Assembly: GCA_019188255.1 (NCBI GenBank)
Contig: JAETXT010000009.1
Location: 3,596,001 to 3,660,000, forward strand
Source of the DNA: Verticillium longisporum
Lineage: Eukaryota; Ascomycota; Sordariomycetes; Glomerellales; Plectosphaerellaceae
Length of the DNA stretch: 64,000 nt
Direction: 5' to 3'
The position numbers were made by a program, and so were the translations under genes. The notes beneath the pieces were generated by a model, which ran no database searches, was not told where the DNA came from, and saw nothing but the letters and a program-made list of their open reading frames with translations. Below are positions 50,557 to 64,000 of this stretch, piece by piece (the stretch's first letter is position 1; each line of letters opens with the position of its first letter).

Positions 50557-51246
50557 ATTAATCTAGGTTCTAGGTAATAATTAAAGGTAATATTATCTTA
50601 ATAGATAAAGGGATTATAGAGAGACAAATTATTAAAAGAGTATAAGAGGAAGGGAGAGATAGAAGTCGTTATATCTTAAGATCAAAACGTTAGAGGAAGG
50701 AATAGATTAAAAGTCTTAATAGCCCTAATTTTTAGCTATAGAATAGTATATTTTTCGATCGGAATAGAGATAGGCGTTTTCCGATTAAGTTAATATAAGT
50801 ACTTAGATTAACCCTAAAAGAAATAGGGCCTACCTAGAAGAATATCTATTTATAATAATTAAAGCTATTAAAATTCAATAGGAATTACTATATAATAGGA
50901 AGTAATAATTTTATTTAAAAATAAAGATATATTATTATTATAAAAACCCTAAAAAGAAGATCGGGGGAATTACTCTATATTGAAGAGATTAGCCCTTAGG
51001 GGCTAAGCGTAGATAAGGCGTATAGGCTATTTCTAGATATATAGGGAAGTAGAGTCGGTTCTATCCTAGTTTATTAATTAAGCTAATAAGAAGTAAGAGA
51101 AATTAAATAATTATTATTACTTAATAGCTTTATAGAATTATATAAAAATTATACTAGTATATAGCCCTACCTTTTCCCTTTCTAATAATATAGATATTTA
51201 TATAGTTTAGCTTTTCTTTTAGCTACTAGAAACATTATAAGACCCT
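50557..51246 (-). repeat. Solo LTR of Copia family B inserted in the family-A integrase
   Basis: Matches the inverted complement of the family-B LTRs at 52,095-52,752 and 57,793-58,476. The flanking integrase reading of family A breaks off at DIIIINIRIYRIQ on one side and resumes at RTNFAS on the other, so this LTR entered an existing family-A element. Confidence 0.7.
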
Positions 51247-52094
51247 ATATCCTATATATTCTAATATTAATGATTATAATATCTAGAGGCCCTAGATAGA
51301 TATCTAATTAATACTTCTTAAGGGCTTTCTATATTATATAAGCTATAAAGTTATAAATAAAAGTTATAACTTAGAATCCTATATTTATATTAATTATATA
51401 AAGAATAAGCTTTCTATTTAAATATATAATATCGATTAAAATCTTATAATTAGAATCGATATCTAATTATAGAATAAACCTATAGTATTATAGAGATTTC
51501 CCTTTAATCTAATAATAATAATAGAAGTAGTTTATTAATTCTAGAATATTCTAATTTATATTATAATTTACTCTTTAAAGTAAATCCTATAGCTTCTCTA
51601 TAAATAAATAATTAAACTATTTATAAATATATTAAAGCTCTACTTCTATTAGAAATACTATCTTATTACTCTTTATCCTTATTATATATATAATCCTAGA
51701 GCTAATATAGGTCTTTATATTTAGAAAGAACTATATATAGCCCTATTTATAGAAAATAGGTATATACTCCTAGATCTCTTTAATATACTTTATTAGCTTA
51801 TTATATATATTATTTAAATAGATTCTAAGATTATCTATATCCTTAATATAAAGGAGGAATAAAGTATTTATTAGGATAATATAGAATATAATTCTCTTAA
51901 TTAATATTAGAATAATAATCTCCTCTATTATAGAAATAGGATTTCCTATTCTAAATTTCATTCTAGCCCCTTTTCCTTATTTATTAATTACTAAGCTTAA
52001 TATTAAAGCTATTAAGGCCCCTATTTATAAAGCTCTTATTATAGAAATTAATACTATAGTTATATTAAGGATAATACTATATATAGGAAATAGG

Positions 52095-52752
52095 GCCTTA
52101 TAACCCTTTTAATAGCTAAAATAAAAGCTAAACTATATCGATATCTATATTATTAGAAAGAGGAAAAGCAGAGCTATATAATAATATAAATCCTATATAA
52201 TTCTCTAGAACTATTAAATAGTAATAACTATTTAACTTCTCTTATCTCTTATTAGCTTAGTTAATAAGCTAGAGTAGAACCGACTCTAGTTCCCTATAGA
52301 TCTAGAAGTAGCCTATACGCCTTATCTATACTTAGTCCCTAAGGGTTAGTCTATTAGATATAGAGTAATTCCCCCGATCTACTTTTTAAAGTTTTTAGAA
52401 TAATAATCTATCTTTATTTTTAAATAAAATCGTTACTTCCTATTATGTAATATTCCTATCTAATTTTAATACCCTTGATTATTATAAATAAATATCTTCT
52501 AAGATAGGCCCTACTTCCTTCTAATAATGCTTACCTCTATTTCTATTAAGAAATATACTATTCTATAGCTAAGGATTAGGGCTATTAAGATCTTTAATTT
52601 ATTCCTCTATTCAACGCCTCCTTCTCGAGATATAATGACTTCTATCTCTCCCTTCCTCTTATATCCCTTTATTTATTTATCTCTCTATTATCCCCTTACC
52701 TATTAAGATAATATTACCTTCGGTTATTATTTAGAACCTAGACTAATAGATT
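52095..52752 (+). repeat. 5' LTR of Copia family B
   Basis: Starts TTATAACCCTTTTAATAGC and ends TTCGGTTATTATTTAGAACC plus about 12 bases. It matches the 3' LTR along its length with RIP-type differences. Confidence 0.75.
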
Positions 52753-55700
52753 ATAAGCCTAACTTTACGATCTATATTAAAATCGAACTATAAATAATTA
52801 ATTAAATAGTTCTTTAATTACTTTATACTTTTAATTGTTTTCTTAATTACTATATACTAAGTTATCTTAACATTTATTAATTTATTCTTAATCTTCAGAA
52901 GATTCTCTATCTCTTAATATATCTACTTTAATAATAGCTCCTCTCCTTATCGAGTAATCGTAATTATTAATTTACCTTTTAATTAAATCTATATCCTTTT
53001 TTTAATAGTCTCTTACGCTATTATCCTTTAGTATTTAAAGTCTATCTCTAATTATAATATACTTTAGGTAATCTACTTTTTTCCAACTTATTTTACTTAC
53101 TAATATCTTTTCTCGTTCTCGAGTAATTATTATTAATGTTTTATATTTTACTATATATAAATCTATCTCTTACGTTCTTTAGCTATAGATCAAGGTTCCT
53201 TTAAACTATCTCTTAAGAAGCTTAAGAGTAATAATAGATATAAGATTTAGATTATATAAATTAGATCTTTTTTCCTCTCTTAGGGAATAAAATTAGAAGA
53301 AGTAATTTAATTTCTTCCTATTAATTCCCTTAAAGAAAAATATATAGAAGCTCTTAAAGCTATAAATAATACATTAAGTACTTTAAATATAGGCTTATTT
53401 ATTTAGATTAATAGTTTATTAAGTCCTTTAGAAATCTAGAATAAATTATAAGAGCTATATAAATTAAAAGGGTTTTAAGCGAATTTTAACGTTTTAACGT
53501 CGTTTTTTACTCTACATCCTTCTAACTTTAATTCTATAGAAGACTTCTTTTATAAAGTTATAGAATTATTAGAAGAATTAAAGAATAGAAAATAGACCTT
53601 CTAGAATAAATAATAAAAGCCTAAGTCCTTTATAAAATATAGGAAGGAAACGAAAGTATAGTTATTTTTATTATATAGGCTTTATACTAAGACCCTTCTA
53701 ATTATTTATTAGAAAGAGTTATATCTTCTTTTCTAGATTCTAATAGATCTTAGAAAAATAAAGGGAAAATTTTAATTCTTTAAGGAACTAAGAAACCCTA
53801 AGGAATAACTAAAAATCCCTAGAAAAAGATTAAAGGTCTATTTTATCGAAATTATAAAATGAAAAATAATATAGAAGAAGATTACTTTTTTCTTTACCCT
53901 TAGAAACGTCCTTCGTCCTAGAGAAATTTAGATATAGTTTCTATAGCTATTTCTAATTCTTCTAGGAATTCTAGAAATTCTAGAAATAACCTAGGAAATC
54001 CTAGGGATAAAAGGGAAAATAATTAAATAGCTTTAATAGTTTTAGGGCATTTAGAAAGCTAAGAAAACCCTAAAAAACCCTCTATAGAAGAGGATATAAT
54101 AATAGAAGAAGAAGAAGATAATAAAGATTTAATAACCTTTAAAGAAATTTAAATCGGAAATAAAATAGATATTAAACCTAAAGTAAATATAGCTTTATAT
54201 ATACTATATAATAACTATATTAATATATTATATATAGATAGTCTAGCGAAAAAAGTTAAAAACTCTAGTATTAATGCTAGTTTTATTATAAATATAGCTA
54301 TTACGATTTATATAATTTTAAATAAATTATTTTCTAATTCTTTTTAAAAATATAATAATTTAAATAATAAAGCCTCTTAGGGAAAAGCTAGTTCTATAAC
54401 CCTAGAGGGCCTAGGAGACGAAATAATACGTTTAAAAGATATATAAGAAAATATAATATTAAAAGACTACTTCTATTTACCTTAATTAGGTATTAATATT
54501 ATTAATCTACCTATTTTAGATAAATTAGGTTAATTATATATTAAAGGAAATAATTAAATAAACCTATATTATAAAGATATATTTATAACGATAGTACTTC
54601 TTAAAAATAATTTATATTAGACTTTTACTTTAATTTTCAAATATAATAATAATAAAAAGCTTATAAATAAATATAGATTTCGAACTCTATTCGATAATCT
54701 TTAAAATAATAGATATAATAGGCTTAAGAATAAATAGAAATAAAGTAGAGGAATATATACTCTAATATATATAAAATAAGGACTTAGAATCGATTAAAAT
54801 CTAGTACTATAATATCTTTAAAAGAGGCTTATACTTTATATACCCGATTTACTTACTATAATATTAAAGCCCTTAAATCTATATATAAAAGGCCTATAGA
54901 TATTATAGTTATATATAAAATAGAAAATTATAAAGCCTATAAAAGGGGTAAATTTATTAATATAATAAATAAAATATCCCCTAATAAATATAAAGATTAT
55001 ATATACCTAGAGAACTTATATTTAGATTTAGTAGGGCCTATTACCCCTATTACTTATAATAATAAGAAATAGATTCTATTCATTAAAAATAAATATACTA
55101 AATATATCTAGATATTCTTATTATCTAATAAATTAGAAGAAGTAGTTTCTAAAAAGCTTAATAGGTTCTATAAAGAAATAGAAAATAATAAACTTAATTA
55201 TATTATAAAGGAATTATATATTAACGGTAATAAAGAATTTATAAATAAAAGCATTAAAAATACGCTTATAGGAGTAAAATATATAATTAAACTACTTTAT
55301 ACGTATAAACCCTAAGGGGTTATTAAACGAGCTATAAGGACTATAATAGATAAATTAAGGGCCCTAATTTTCTACTTAGGATTACCTCTATATCTATAGG
55401 GAGATATAGCCTATATAGCTATATATATATATAATAGAACTCCTAATGTTTAAAACCCCTTATAAATTAAAAGAAAATAAAATACTTAATATAGATAATA
55501 TAAAGATATAGGGTTCTATAGCCTATTATAAAAATAAAGAACCTCTTTAAAAGAAACCAAACAAAAGAGCTAGTAAATCTATTTAAATAGGTATAAATAA
55601 ATATAATTATAAAATATATAATACCTAAATTAAAAAAGTCCTCTAGACTAGGGATATATATATATTAGAAAATAAATTTATTACTCCTATACCTTTAATT

Positions 55701-57792
55701 ATAGAAAAGGATCTTCCTACTTTAGAAGACCTTAAATTATTTAATTTAGAAATAAATAAGATAATAGCTCTACTTCTAGCTAAAGGTAATAATAATAATA
55801 ATACTAATAATAACCCTAATATAATTATAAAGCTTCCTAAAATTTAGAACCCTAAAGATTATATATATATAGAATCGGCCGATTTATTAAATATATTAGA
55901 TATATTACTAGGAAGTTCCTTTAACTTTCTAGGCTAGAACTATATCCTTATTATAAATAATATAGAGGAACCTAGTATTTATAGCTAAGCTATAAATAGC
56001 CCTAATAAAGATAATTAGAATAAAGCTATAAAGTTAGAATTTTAATAATTAATAGATTAATCTACTTAGTCTTTAATTAATAAAAATACTCTACTTAAAG
56101 AAGCTAATATATTAGGGGGTAGATAGGTTTATAAATAAAATACGATTTAAATAAGAATCTAATAAAATATAAAGCTAGATAGATAGTTTACGGATTTAAT
56201 TAAATTATTAATATAGATTACTTAGAGACCTTTAATACTACTTATAGACTTAAAAGCTATAGGCTAGCTTTTATATTAAGTCTAAATCTAGGCTATGATT
56301 TTAAATAGCCAGATATTAATAATATATTTATTTATATAAATATCGATAAAGATATATATATTATTTAACCTATTAGTTTTTCTATTAAGGAAAATTATAT
56401 ATATAAACTAAATAAAGCCTTATATAATTTAAAATAGTCCCCTAGACTCTAGTACGAATATTTACTTAAAGCTTTAAATAGCTTAGGTTTTAAAGTATTA
56501 GAATCTAATTTAGGGGTATTTATTTTACCTTTAATAACTATATTACTCTATTATATTAACGATATAATTATAATAATTAAAATAGCTAAAGAAATATCTA
56601 TTATATAAGCTAAACTTTAAAATATATTAAATCTTAAAGATTTAGAACTAATTAATACCTTTTTAAGTAATAAAATAACTATAAATAAAGAAGAAAAGCT
56701 TTTATATATATCCTAAAAGGCCTATTATAAGAGAGTTCTTATAAAATATAATACATTGAATTTGAGACTAGTAGATATACTTAGTATATTTAAAATAGTT
56801 TTAATACTTAATTCCTTATAAGCTAAAAATTTAGAAATCCTATAATATTAATAGGAAATAGGCTCTTTATTATATTTACCCCTATTTAGTAGACTAGATA
56901 TTAGCTATTTAGTAAATAGATATTCTAGATATATAAATAACCCCTCCAAAGAGCATTTTATTACTTTAAATAGAGTATAGGCTTATATAAATAAATATCT
57001 AGATATAGGTCTAATATATACTTATAATAAACCCTTAAATATAATAGGGTATAGCGACTCTAGCTAGAGTAATATAATAGAAGATAGAACTTCTACTCCT
57101 AGATATATATTCTATTTAAGGATAAATAACTCTATAAGCTAAGTATTAGCTAAATAAAAGGTAGTAGCTCTATCTACTTATAGAACTAAATATTTAGCAC
57201 TATACGAAGCCTCTAAAGAAGCTATATTTTTTTTTTTAGTATTTTCTAAGATATCCTAAGGCCTAGGTTTAAATAAATATAAAATACTTACTTTATTAAT
57301 AGATAATGAAAGGGCTAAGAAAATAACTAAAAACCCTAAATTTTATAAAAGGGTTAAGTATATAAATAGGCAATTTTACTATTACTAAAATCTATTAAAA
57401 GATAATAAAATATAGCTTTTTTATATATATATTTAATATAATATTTTAGATATTCTTATTAAAAGCTTAGATAAGATTATATAATACTCTATATAGATAT
57501 ATATAAATAAATAGTTTAAATACTATACCTATAGACTATAAATAGCTTAATTATAATAAAATACTTATAATTAAATATTAATAGGTTTTTTATCTAATTG
57601 ATTTTCCTATAATAATATAATATATAGTTTTTATTTATTTACTATACCCTAGGGTTTAATCTTTTCCTTATATATAAAAATATTATAAGGTTTTATTTTT
57701 TTTCCTCTATATAACTATATATTTCACTATAAGCAAATATATCTATATAATTATATATATATTACTTTATAAGGGGGTATAGGAGATAGAGT

Positions 57793-58476
57793 ATTATAAC
57801 CCTTCTAATAGCTAAAATAAAAGCTAAACTATATCAGTATCTATATTATTAAAAAGAGAAAGAATAGAGCTATATAATAGTATAATTTTTATATAATTCT
57901 ATAGAACTATTAAGTAATAATAACTATTTAACTTCTCTTATCTCTTATTAGCTTAGTTAATAAGCTAGAGTAAAACCGACTCTACTTCCCTATAGATCGA
58001 GAAATAGCCTATACGCCTTATCTACGCTTAGTCCCTAAAGGTTAATCTATTAGATATAGAGTAATTCCCCTGACCTACTTTTTAAGGTTTTTAGAATAAT
58101 AATATATCTTTATTTTAAGTAAAATTATTACTTTCTATTATATAGTAATTCCTATCTAATTTTAATACCTTTAATTATTATAAATAGATATTTTCTAAGA
58201 TAGGCTATACCTCTTTTAGGATTAATCTAAGTATTTATATTAATTCCTTCTAATAATACCTACTTCTATTTCTATTAAGAAATATACTATTCTATAGCTA
58301 AGGATTAGGGTTATTAAGATCTTTAATTTATTGCTCGATTCATGCCTCCTTTTCAAGATATAACGACTTCTATCTCTCCCTTCCTCTTATATCCCTTTAT
58401 CTATTTATCTCTCTATTATCCCCTTATCTATTAAGATAATATTACCTTCGGTTATTACTTAGAACCTAGATTAATA
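57793..58476 (+). repeat. 3' LTR of Copia family B
   Basis: Starts TATTATAACCCTTCTAATAG after a purine tract and ends TTCGGTTATTACTTAGAACC plus about 12 bases, abutting a family-A LTR fragment. Confidence 0.75.
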
Positions 58477-58742
58477 GTAATTACTATATAGGATTTACTA
58501 ATATAGTAATTATTAGAGCTAGGGTTTATAGCTCTTAGGAATATATAATTTATAGTTTATATAATTAATAAATTAAATAAATATATCTAATTTATATAAA
58601 TAATAGTAAGTTAGAGAAATAGTATTAATAAATAATTATAAATCTTATATTATTAACTCTACTTATTTAGAGCTCTTAAATATAATTAAAATAATAAATC
58701 GGGGTTTATATGAATAGTAAAGCCTTCTTAATACTAATTAAT
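58477..58742 (+). repeat. 3' fragment of a Copia family A LTR
   Basis: Matches the last about 265 bases of the plus-strand family-A LTRs (compare 30,730-30,988 and 31,930-32,178), ending AAAGCCTTCTTAATA. The rest of the LTR is absent, so the family-B element is inserted in it or a rearrangement removed it. Confidence 0.65.
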
Positions 58743-60349
58743 ATTATATTTAATATAAAATAGAATAGCTAGAGCTAGAGAAATTAAAATCGATCCTATA
58801 AATAGTAAGTTTACTATATATAAGCTTATCGATTATACTTTATAAGTAATTATAAGAATATTATTTACTTTAAATACTTTAAAACTCTTATAAGAGTTTA
58901 ATAGTAGGGAAATCCCCTATTATATAATCTATAGAAGTATTATCTACTTTAAATATCTTAGGACTCCTATATTTAAGATTACTATTTAGGCTATATTATT
59001 AATTATTAATTTAATAAATAAAGCTCTATAGAATAATTAATTAATTATAATAGAGCTTTAATAGAATAATAATAATAAGCTCCTCGGATTATAGATATAG
59101 TTCTATAATAGAGCTAGAGAGCGCTAAAAAGATATAATAGGAATTTAATAAAATTCTAAAAGAACTTAATATATTATACTTAATATAGAAAATTAGGAAA
59201 AATCTTAATATCGACTTTATTATTAATAGAATAGAATTATAGTTCCCTAGATTATTAATATTAGTATCTATAAAGCTTAAGAGTACTTAGATTTTTAAAG
59301 TAATAAGCGTATATAGGACTATAAAGGGAGTTTACTTCCTAGAAGCGTTTATCGAAGACTTCTAAAGCTAGACCGAAGAGGACTTTAACTCCTATAATAT
59401 AACGATTATTTAAGCGCTAAAGCTATAACTAATAGAATATAGGACCCCTCTTCTAGGAGTAGTAAATATTAAAACGTTAAAGAGATTAATATTAATATTC
59501 TTATAGGAAGAAATATTTAATATAATAGAAACGATTATTATTAATTAGAATTTAATATTCTAAGGAGTAGAGGAATAGGGAGATTAATAGGACGATAAGT
59601 AATAATCTATAGGGAATACCTAGCTACTTTAAATTTAAGGACTAAGAATAGGGAGGATAGATCCCTAATAGCCTTTAATTCTAGGGTTATTTAATTAATA
59701 GAATAGATAATCTAATTAATAAGAGATTATACTTTAATTATAAAGAAATAAAACTTTTCTTTTAAATATTATTTAAAAACTATTACTTTAATATTATATT
59801 CTATTATTATATAAATCGGTTAATTTATTAATTAATAGATCTTTAATTAAATAATTTATATTATTATAGAATAAAGAGAATAATTACTCTAAGGAGATCT
59901 ATAATATCCTTAATAATATAATAAAGATATTTATAGATATTTATAAATTATTATAAATCTAATATATATACTTTTATATATTCTTCTTAAATATACTTTT
60001 AAAGTATATATAAGCTTTCTTCCTAGAATATATAAATTAAAATATATAATTCTAATAGATATATTTAATAATTAAATAATAGTTTAATTTAGTAATTAAT
60101 AGAATATAATATTATATAGATTAGAGCTTAATAATATTCTATTCTATATTAATATAAGCTAATAACATAGGAAAGCTATAAATAGAAGCTCTCTAGATCC
60201 TTCTAGATAAGCTTTAATAATATTAAAGAATACTTAGCTTTATATTTAAAGAGGAGATTTATTATTATATAAATATTCTAAGAGTAATTTAAAGTATTCT
60301 AAACCTAAAGATTATATTAATAAAGCTAGAATAATCTTTTAATACTTTA
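58743..60349. other. TA-rich RIPed DNA, unidentified
   Basis: CpA and TpG are almost absent. No domain could be read with confidence in any frame. Possibly a gag region of one of the retrotransposons. Confidence 0.45.
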
Positions 60350-61545
60350 TATTAAGAGGGCTTTACTACTTATATAAACCCTATTTTATTACTTTAGCTA
60401 TACCTAAGAGCTCTAAATAGATAGGGTAGGTAATATAAGACTTATAATAATTATTAATACTATCTCTCTAAATTACTACTACCTATATAAATTAGATATA
60501 CCTATCTAATTTATTGATTATATAAGCTATGAATTACGTACTCCTAAGAGCTATAAATCCTAGCCCTAGTAATTACTATATCGGTGAATCCTATATAGTA
60601 ATTACCGACCTAAGTAATCCTCTAATATTAGTTTAATACTAGCTATCTTTTCTTTATAAATAGGATTACTTAAGGGACTAATATCGGGCTCTATTACCTA
60701 GGTTAATAGCTACTCTAATATACTTATAATCCTCTAGTCTCTAGTATATTAGATCTATTATCCTAATCTATAAAATAAATAAATAAATAAATAATAATAG
60801 GAGAATAATTAATAAAATAAGGAAAAATATAGCTTAATACTACTATTCCTATAAACGCTAAATCCGTAATCCCTAGCGCTATAGATTAATTAAACTAATC
60901 GCTAATAGCTCTCTAAGGAAACGAATTAAATTATAATTAAATAATAGGAATAGGCTTTTAAACCTATTAAAAAGGAAATAAGTAATAATTAAATAGTATA
61001 ATAGCTAATTAAATAGCGCTCTTATAATAGCTAGATACAGGCTTCTAAAGTCTCTAAATCGCTAATATACTAATAAAAGGTAGAAGAATAATTATTATTA
61101 CCCCTTTATTAGCTTTCTCGATAGGAATAATAGAATTAAACCGCTTTTAATAGGAATAATAGAATTAAATTACTTAAATAGAATTAATAGATCCTATTAA
61201 GCTAGTTTAATAAATATTATACTCTATAGATCTATATATCTAATTAGTAAATCGTAATAATTCTATTCCTTTTACTTTTCCTCTTCCCTATAATAATTCT
61301 TTATTTTAAGATTAATTAGCTTAATCTATTATTTTAGAGCTTCGACGATTAATAATTACCCCTTTTTATTACTCTCTCTCTCTCTCTTTCTACTTATCCC
61401 TAGCCTCGATAATACCGCTTAAGTATAAAGCCCCTATACCTATTACCCCTCCTACTAAGAGAGTAGTAAAGCATAAGAATATAGTTAATACTAATTATAG
61501 AAGCTATTAACTAGTATATAGTACGTATCTATAGAAATATCTATA
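60350..61545 (-). repeat. LTR of Copia family A, copy 3
   Basis: Inverted relative to 29,803-30,988 and colinear with 46,369-47,515, including the CT-repeat near 61,374-61,391 and the terminal TATTAAGAGGGCTTT. Confidence 0.7.
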
Positions 61546-64000
61546 AAGTCCTCTATTTTAAATACTTTAAGTCTTATTTTATTAATAAGTAAATTAAAGT
61601 TAATATTAATAGTATATATTATAATTTAGAGCTTAAGGGCTCCTATTATTATAAATATATTTCTAGGTACTCTTATAAATTAATATAAGCTTCCGTAATC
61701 TCTATTTTCTAGTATTCATAGCTTTAATAATTATTATTTATAATCTAATTAGAGTATTTAAGCCTATTATAAAGTTTTTAGCTACTTAGGATAAGAATAA
61801 TAAATTAATAAGCTCTCTTTTCTAATATTTCCTTAATTATTTAATTATATAATTAATTAATAGGGGATATAGGATATAGAGAAATAATATACTATTATAA
61901 AGAATATATTAGTAATTATTAAGGAGGAGGAGGCGAAAGGGGGTAATAATTTTAATAAAGACTTTAATAATCTTAATAATATTAAATATAAAGTAGCTAA
62001 ATAGGCTATAGCTCTATAGCTCTTTAATTACCTTTAATAGGATTTATTAAAATAATTAAACTTAGATTCTTCGGATTCTAAAGCTTAGTCCGCTTTATAG
62101 ATCGGTTATTTTACTACTTTACTAATCGTAAGGTTATCGTTTTTACTTCTAGGGTACTCGTTTTTAAGCTTTATTATATTTTTATTAATATTAATTACTT
62201 TTACCCTTTAATTATTCTTTTCTTAATATTTAATTTATCCTTTAATCTTAATTATAACTTTATTAAAGCTTATTAGCGCTTATTATTTAGTTTAGTATTC
62301 CTTTAATTATTAAATCTATAGAATTATCGCTTTTAACGATCTAATAAATTTCATCGATTTTATATTCTTTATAGCTTTACTATAATACTATAAGATCTAT
62401 TATTAAATATTTCTCTATTATTATATTTAATTAAATAAAGTATTAATAGAGCGAGTAGCTATTAATATAGATAATTATCTATAAAAGTAATAGTTCTAAG
62501 TATTTATAGATCTCTTAGAATATCTATTTAAGGATATAAGCTATATTAAAGCTATTAATTATATTATAGATTTTATTAATTAGAATTAAATATATAATTT
62601 ATTTATATTTTATAGATTATTAATAGAGGATATTATTATATACTATAAAAACATTCTTTTAATTATAGGAACGTTTATTATTAAAGAGGATAATAAATCT
62701 AATCTATAAATTAAAGTCTTTATTATTAATAAAGGAGCTATTAATAAATATATAAAGCTAAGCTATTAAGAGATCGAGATATATATAATTTAGGCTATAG
62801 CTTAAATTAATAATTTATTATTATATATATTTATTAAACTATTTAAAGTTATCCTTTTATAGGTCCTTAGCTTAGGCTATAATAGAGAAATCGAAAGCTA
62901 TTTCTAATTAATAAGTTAAAGTAATATAGATATTATAAGCTCTTTAAATAATATATTCCTACTCTAAACTTACTATCCTTAGGGTTACTAGCTCTAAGCA
63001 ATTACTTTAGCCTTTCTATTAAATTATAAGATCTTTAATTCCGATTTTAATAATATAGCTATTAAAGATACCTTTAGAACCTATATTTAGGATAGAAGTA
63101 GGCTTCGCCTAGAAGCTAATATTCTTAAAGTCTATTTATTCCTTTTCTATAAAAGTAGGCTCTCTAAGGTTAAAGGTATCGTTAATCTATATCCCGATTA
63201 ATCTAAAGCTCTCTCTAGCTCTAATTAGAAGTAAATATAGATCGTAGCTTATTAGAATAGCGTTTAGGCGCTCTTTATAATAATGCTAATAGGTTATAAA
63301 CTAATAGAGACCTAATTCTATAATATTATAGAGTAGCTTTATAATATAGAAGATAATTCCGTTAAAGTATCTATATTATAGCTCTTTAAGAATATATAGG
63401 AGAACGTTATATAATAGATCTATAGCGCTCTAGGTATAAGCTTAACTAATATTATAGAGTATTAACTAGTAGCTACGTTATTATAGTATTAAAGTACTTA
63501 TTAGGATTATTTATTAATTATAGTATATAATTATAAGCGATTACGTTAATAGGGTTATCTTCTCTTAATTATTATATACTTAAATTATTAATCTTAATTT
63601 CTTATATAGAGCTTAAAGGAGGCCTTTTACTTCTTTTATAAGCTAGTATTTAAAGATCTTAATACTTAGGAATGCGGATCTCCTAGTTAGTATAATTACT
63701 CTAGCTACTAGGAATAAATCGATTTCCTCCTAATTAGACTATTTAAATAGTTTCCTAGGAGTTATTATTCTACTTTTATTATATAATTAAATAGCTAGGT
63801 TATAATTCTATTATTCCCTTTTAATAATAAATAAATACTTAATCTATAAAGTCCTAATTATATTATTCTTATAATCTATAAAAGCTATTTATAATAGATT
63901 TATAGTATTTATTAACTTCCTAGGTCTCTTATATTATTATAGTAGAATTAGCTCGAAATACTTAAATAGTTCTTAGGTCTCTAGAATTCGAATTATTATT
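60350..64000 (-). mobile_element. Copia family A, copy 3, RIPed, running off the window
   Basis: It is colinear with copy 2 on the same strand: LTR at 60,350-61,545, then the internal 3' region (the GGAGGAGGAGGCGAAAGGGG stretch near 61,923 matches 47,893), RNase H-type remnants near 62,250-62,700 and more internal sequence to the window end. The 5' half lies outside. It is dense with RIP-type stops. Confidence 0.7.

Larger units (their letters stand above)
46369..52094 (-). mobile_element. Copia family A, copy 2, RIPed, with an inserted family-B LTR
   Basis: Read on the minus strand and ignoring RIP stops, 49,900-52,094 shows an integrase of a fungal Copia type: STGFQ, DIYLGPLDIIII, then after the inserted LTR RTNFAS, IVKVINDIIKLNRL and FIFRIIPRITI. 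RNase H follows near 48,200-48,600, and the LTR at 46,369-47,515 closes the 3' end. The matching 5' LTR is not seen, so the copy is truncated or its 5' end was displaced by the family-B element at 52,095. An open 63-codon frame at 51,770-51,961 is a fragment of this integrase region, not a gene. Confidence 0.7.
52095..58476 (+). mobile_element. Copia family B retrotransposon with both LTRs, RIP-inactivated
   Basis: Direct LTRs lie at about 52,095-52,752 and 57,793-58,476. The 3' LTR is preceded by a polypurine tract, AAGGGGGTATAGGAGATAGAG. With RIP stops ignored, the plus strand has a gag/protease region (about 53,200-54,500), a Copia integrase core (about 55,000-55,300; DLVGPITPI, NGNKEFINKS) and a Copia reverse transcriptase (about 56,200-56,650; YLETFNTTYRLKSYRLAF, LNKALYNLK and YINDIIIII). 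An RNase H-like stretch (AYNK-, ALYEASKEA-type) follows near 57,000-57,350. This Gag-IN-RT-RH order is diagnostic of Copia. Many in-frame TAA/TAG codons make it dead. Confidence 0.82.

Noticed and set aside
51770..51961. 63-codon minus-strand frame in the RIPed block
   Set aside because: It reads as Ile-rich RIP-biased sequence and lies within a Copia integrase remnant, so it is not a gene.

Overview
This window looks like a scaffold from a filamentous ascomycete (Pezizomycotina; a Sordariomycete is plausible but not proven). The evidence is short GT-AG introns of about 50-90 bp with CTGAC/CTAAC-like branch sites, NRPS-type and IDO-type secondary-metabolism genes, Fot1/Pogo DNA transposons, Copia and Gypsy retrotransposon remains, and long AT-rich blocks in which CpA and TpG are almost absent while CpG survives. 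That last pattern is the mark of repeat-induced point mutation (RIP).

Layout. Bases 1-25,564 are gene-bearing and of normal composition. They hold the 3' part of a frameshifted and C-terminally short Ntr1/TFIP11-type splicing-factor gene (1-1327), a very large fusion oxidoreductase (3269-8096), an HSL-type alpha/beta hydrolase (8854-10113), a RIP-decayed TIR element (about 11,510-12,410) and a 2,708-residue NRPS-like protein (13,745-21,923). A gene-poor 3.6 kb stretch follows. From about 25,565 to the end the window is a RIP desert of nested, dead retrotransposons: three copies of one Copia family, one complete Copia of a second family with both LTRs, and one Gypsy. The desert is broken by three islands of normal sequence: two Pogo/Fot1 elements of exactly 1,860 bp each, with intact TIRs and TA target duplications (25,788-27,647 and 44,395-46,254), and a secreted pectin lyase gene (33,004-34,188, minus strand).

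How the genes may work together. The fusion oxidoreductase joins an IDO/PrnB-like heme domain, a P450-reductase-like FAD/NADPH module without an FMN domain, and a cytochrome b5 domain, so one polypeptide could carry electrons from NADPH to a heme oxygenase. Downstream on the same strand lie an esterase and an NRPS-like megaprotein. Its reading frame is intact over 8 kb, but all four carrier-domain serines, the condensation-domain histidines and the main adenylation motifs are replaced. Only the epimerisation domain keeps its core motifs. The three genes could form a tryptophan-related metabolite locus, but co-function is inference from position only.

Four single-base frameshifts (splicing factor, esterase, both transposases) fall at or beside homopolymer runs. 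This suggests uncorrected long-read indels at least as strongly as real pseudogenes, and it matters for reading every broken gene here.
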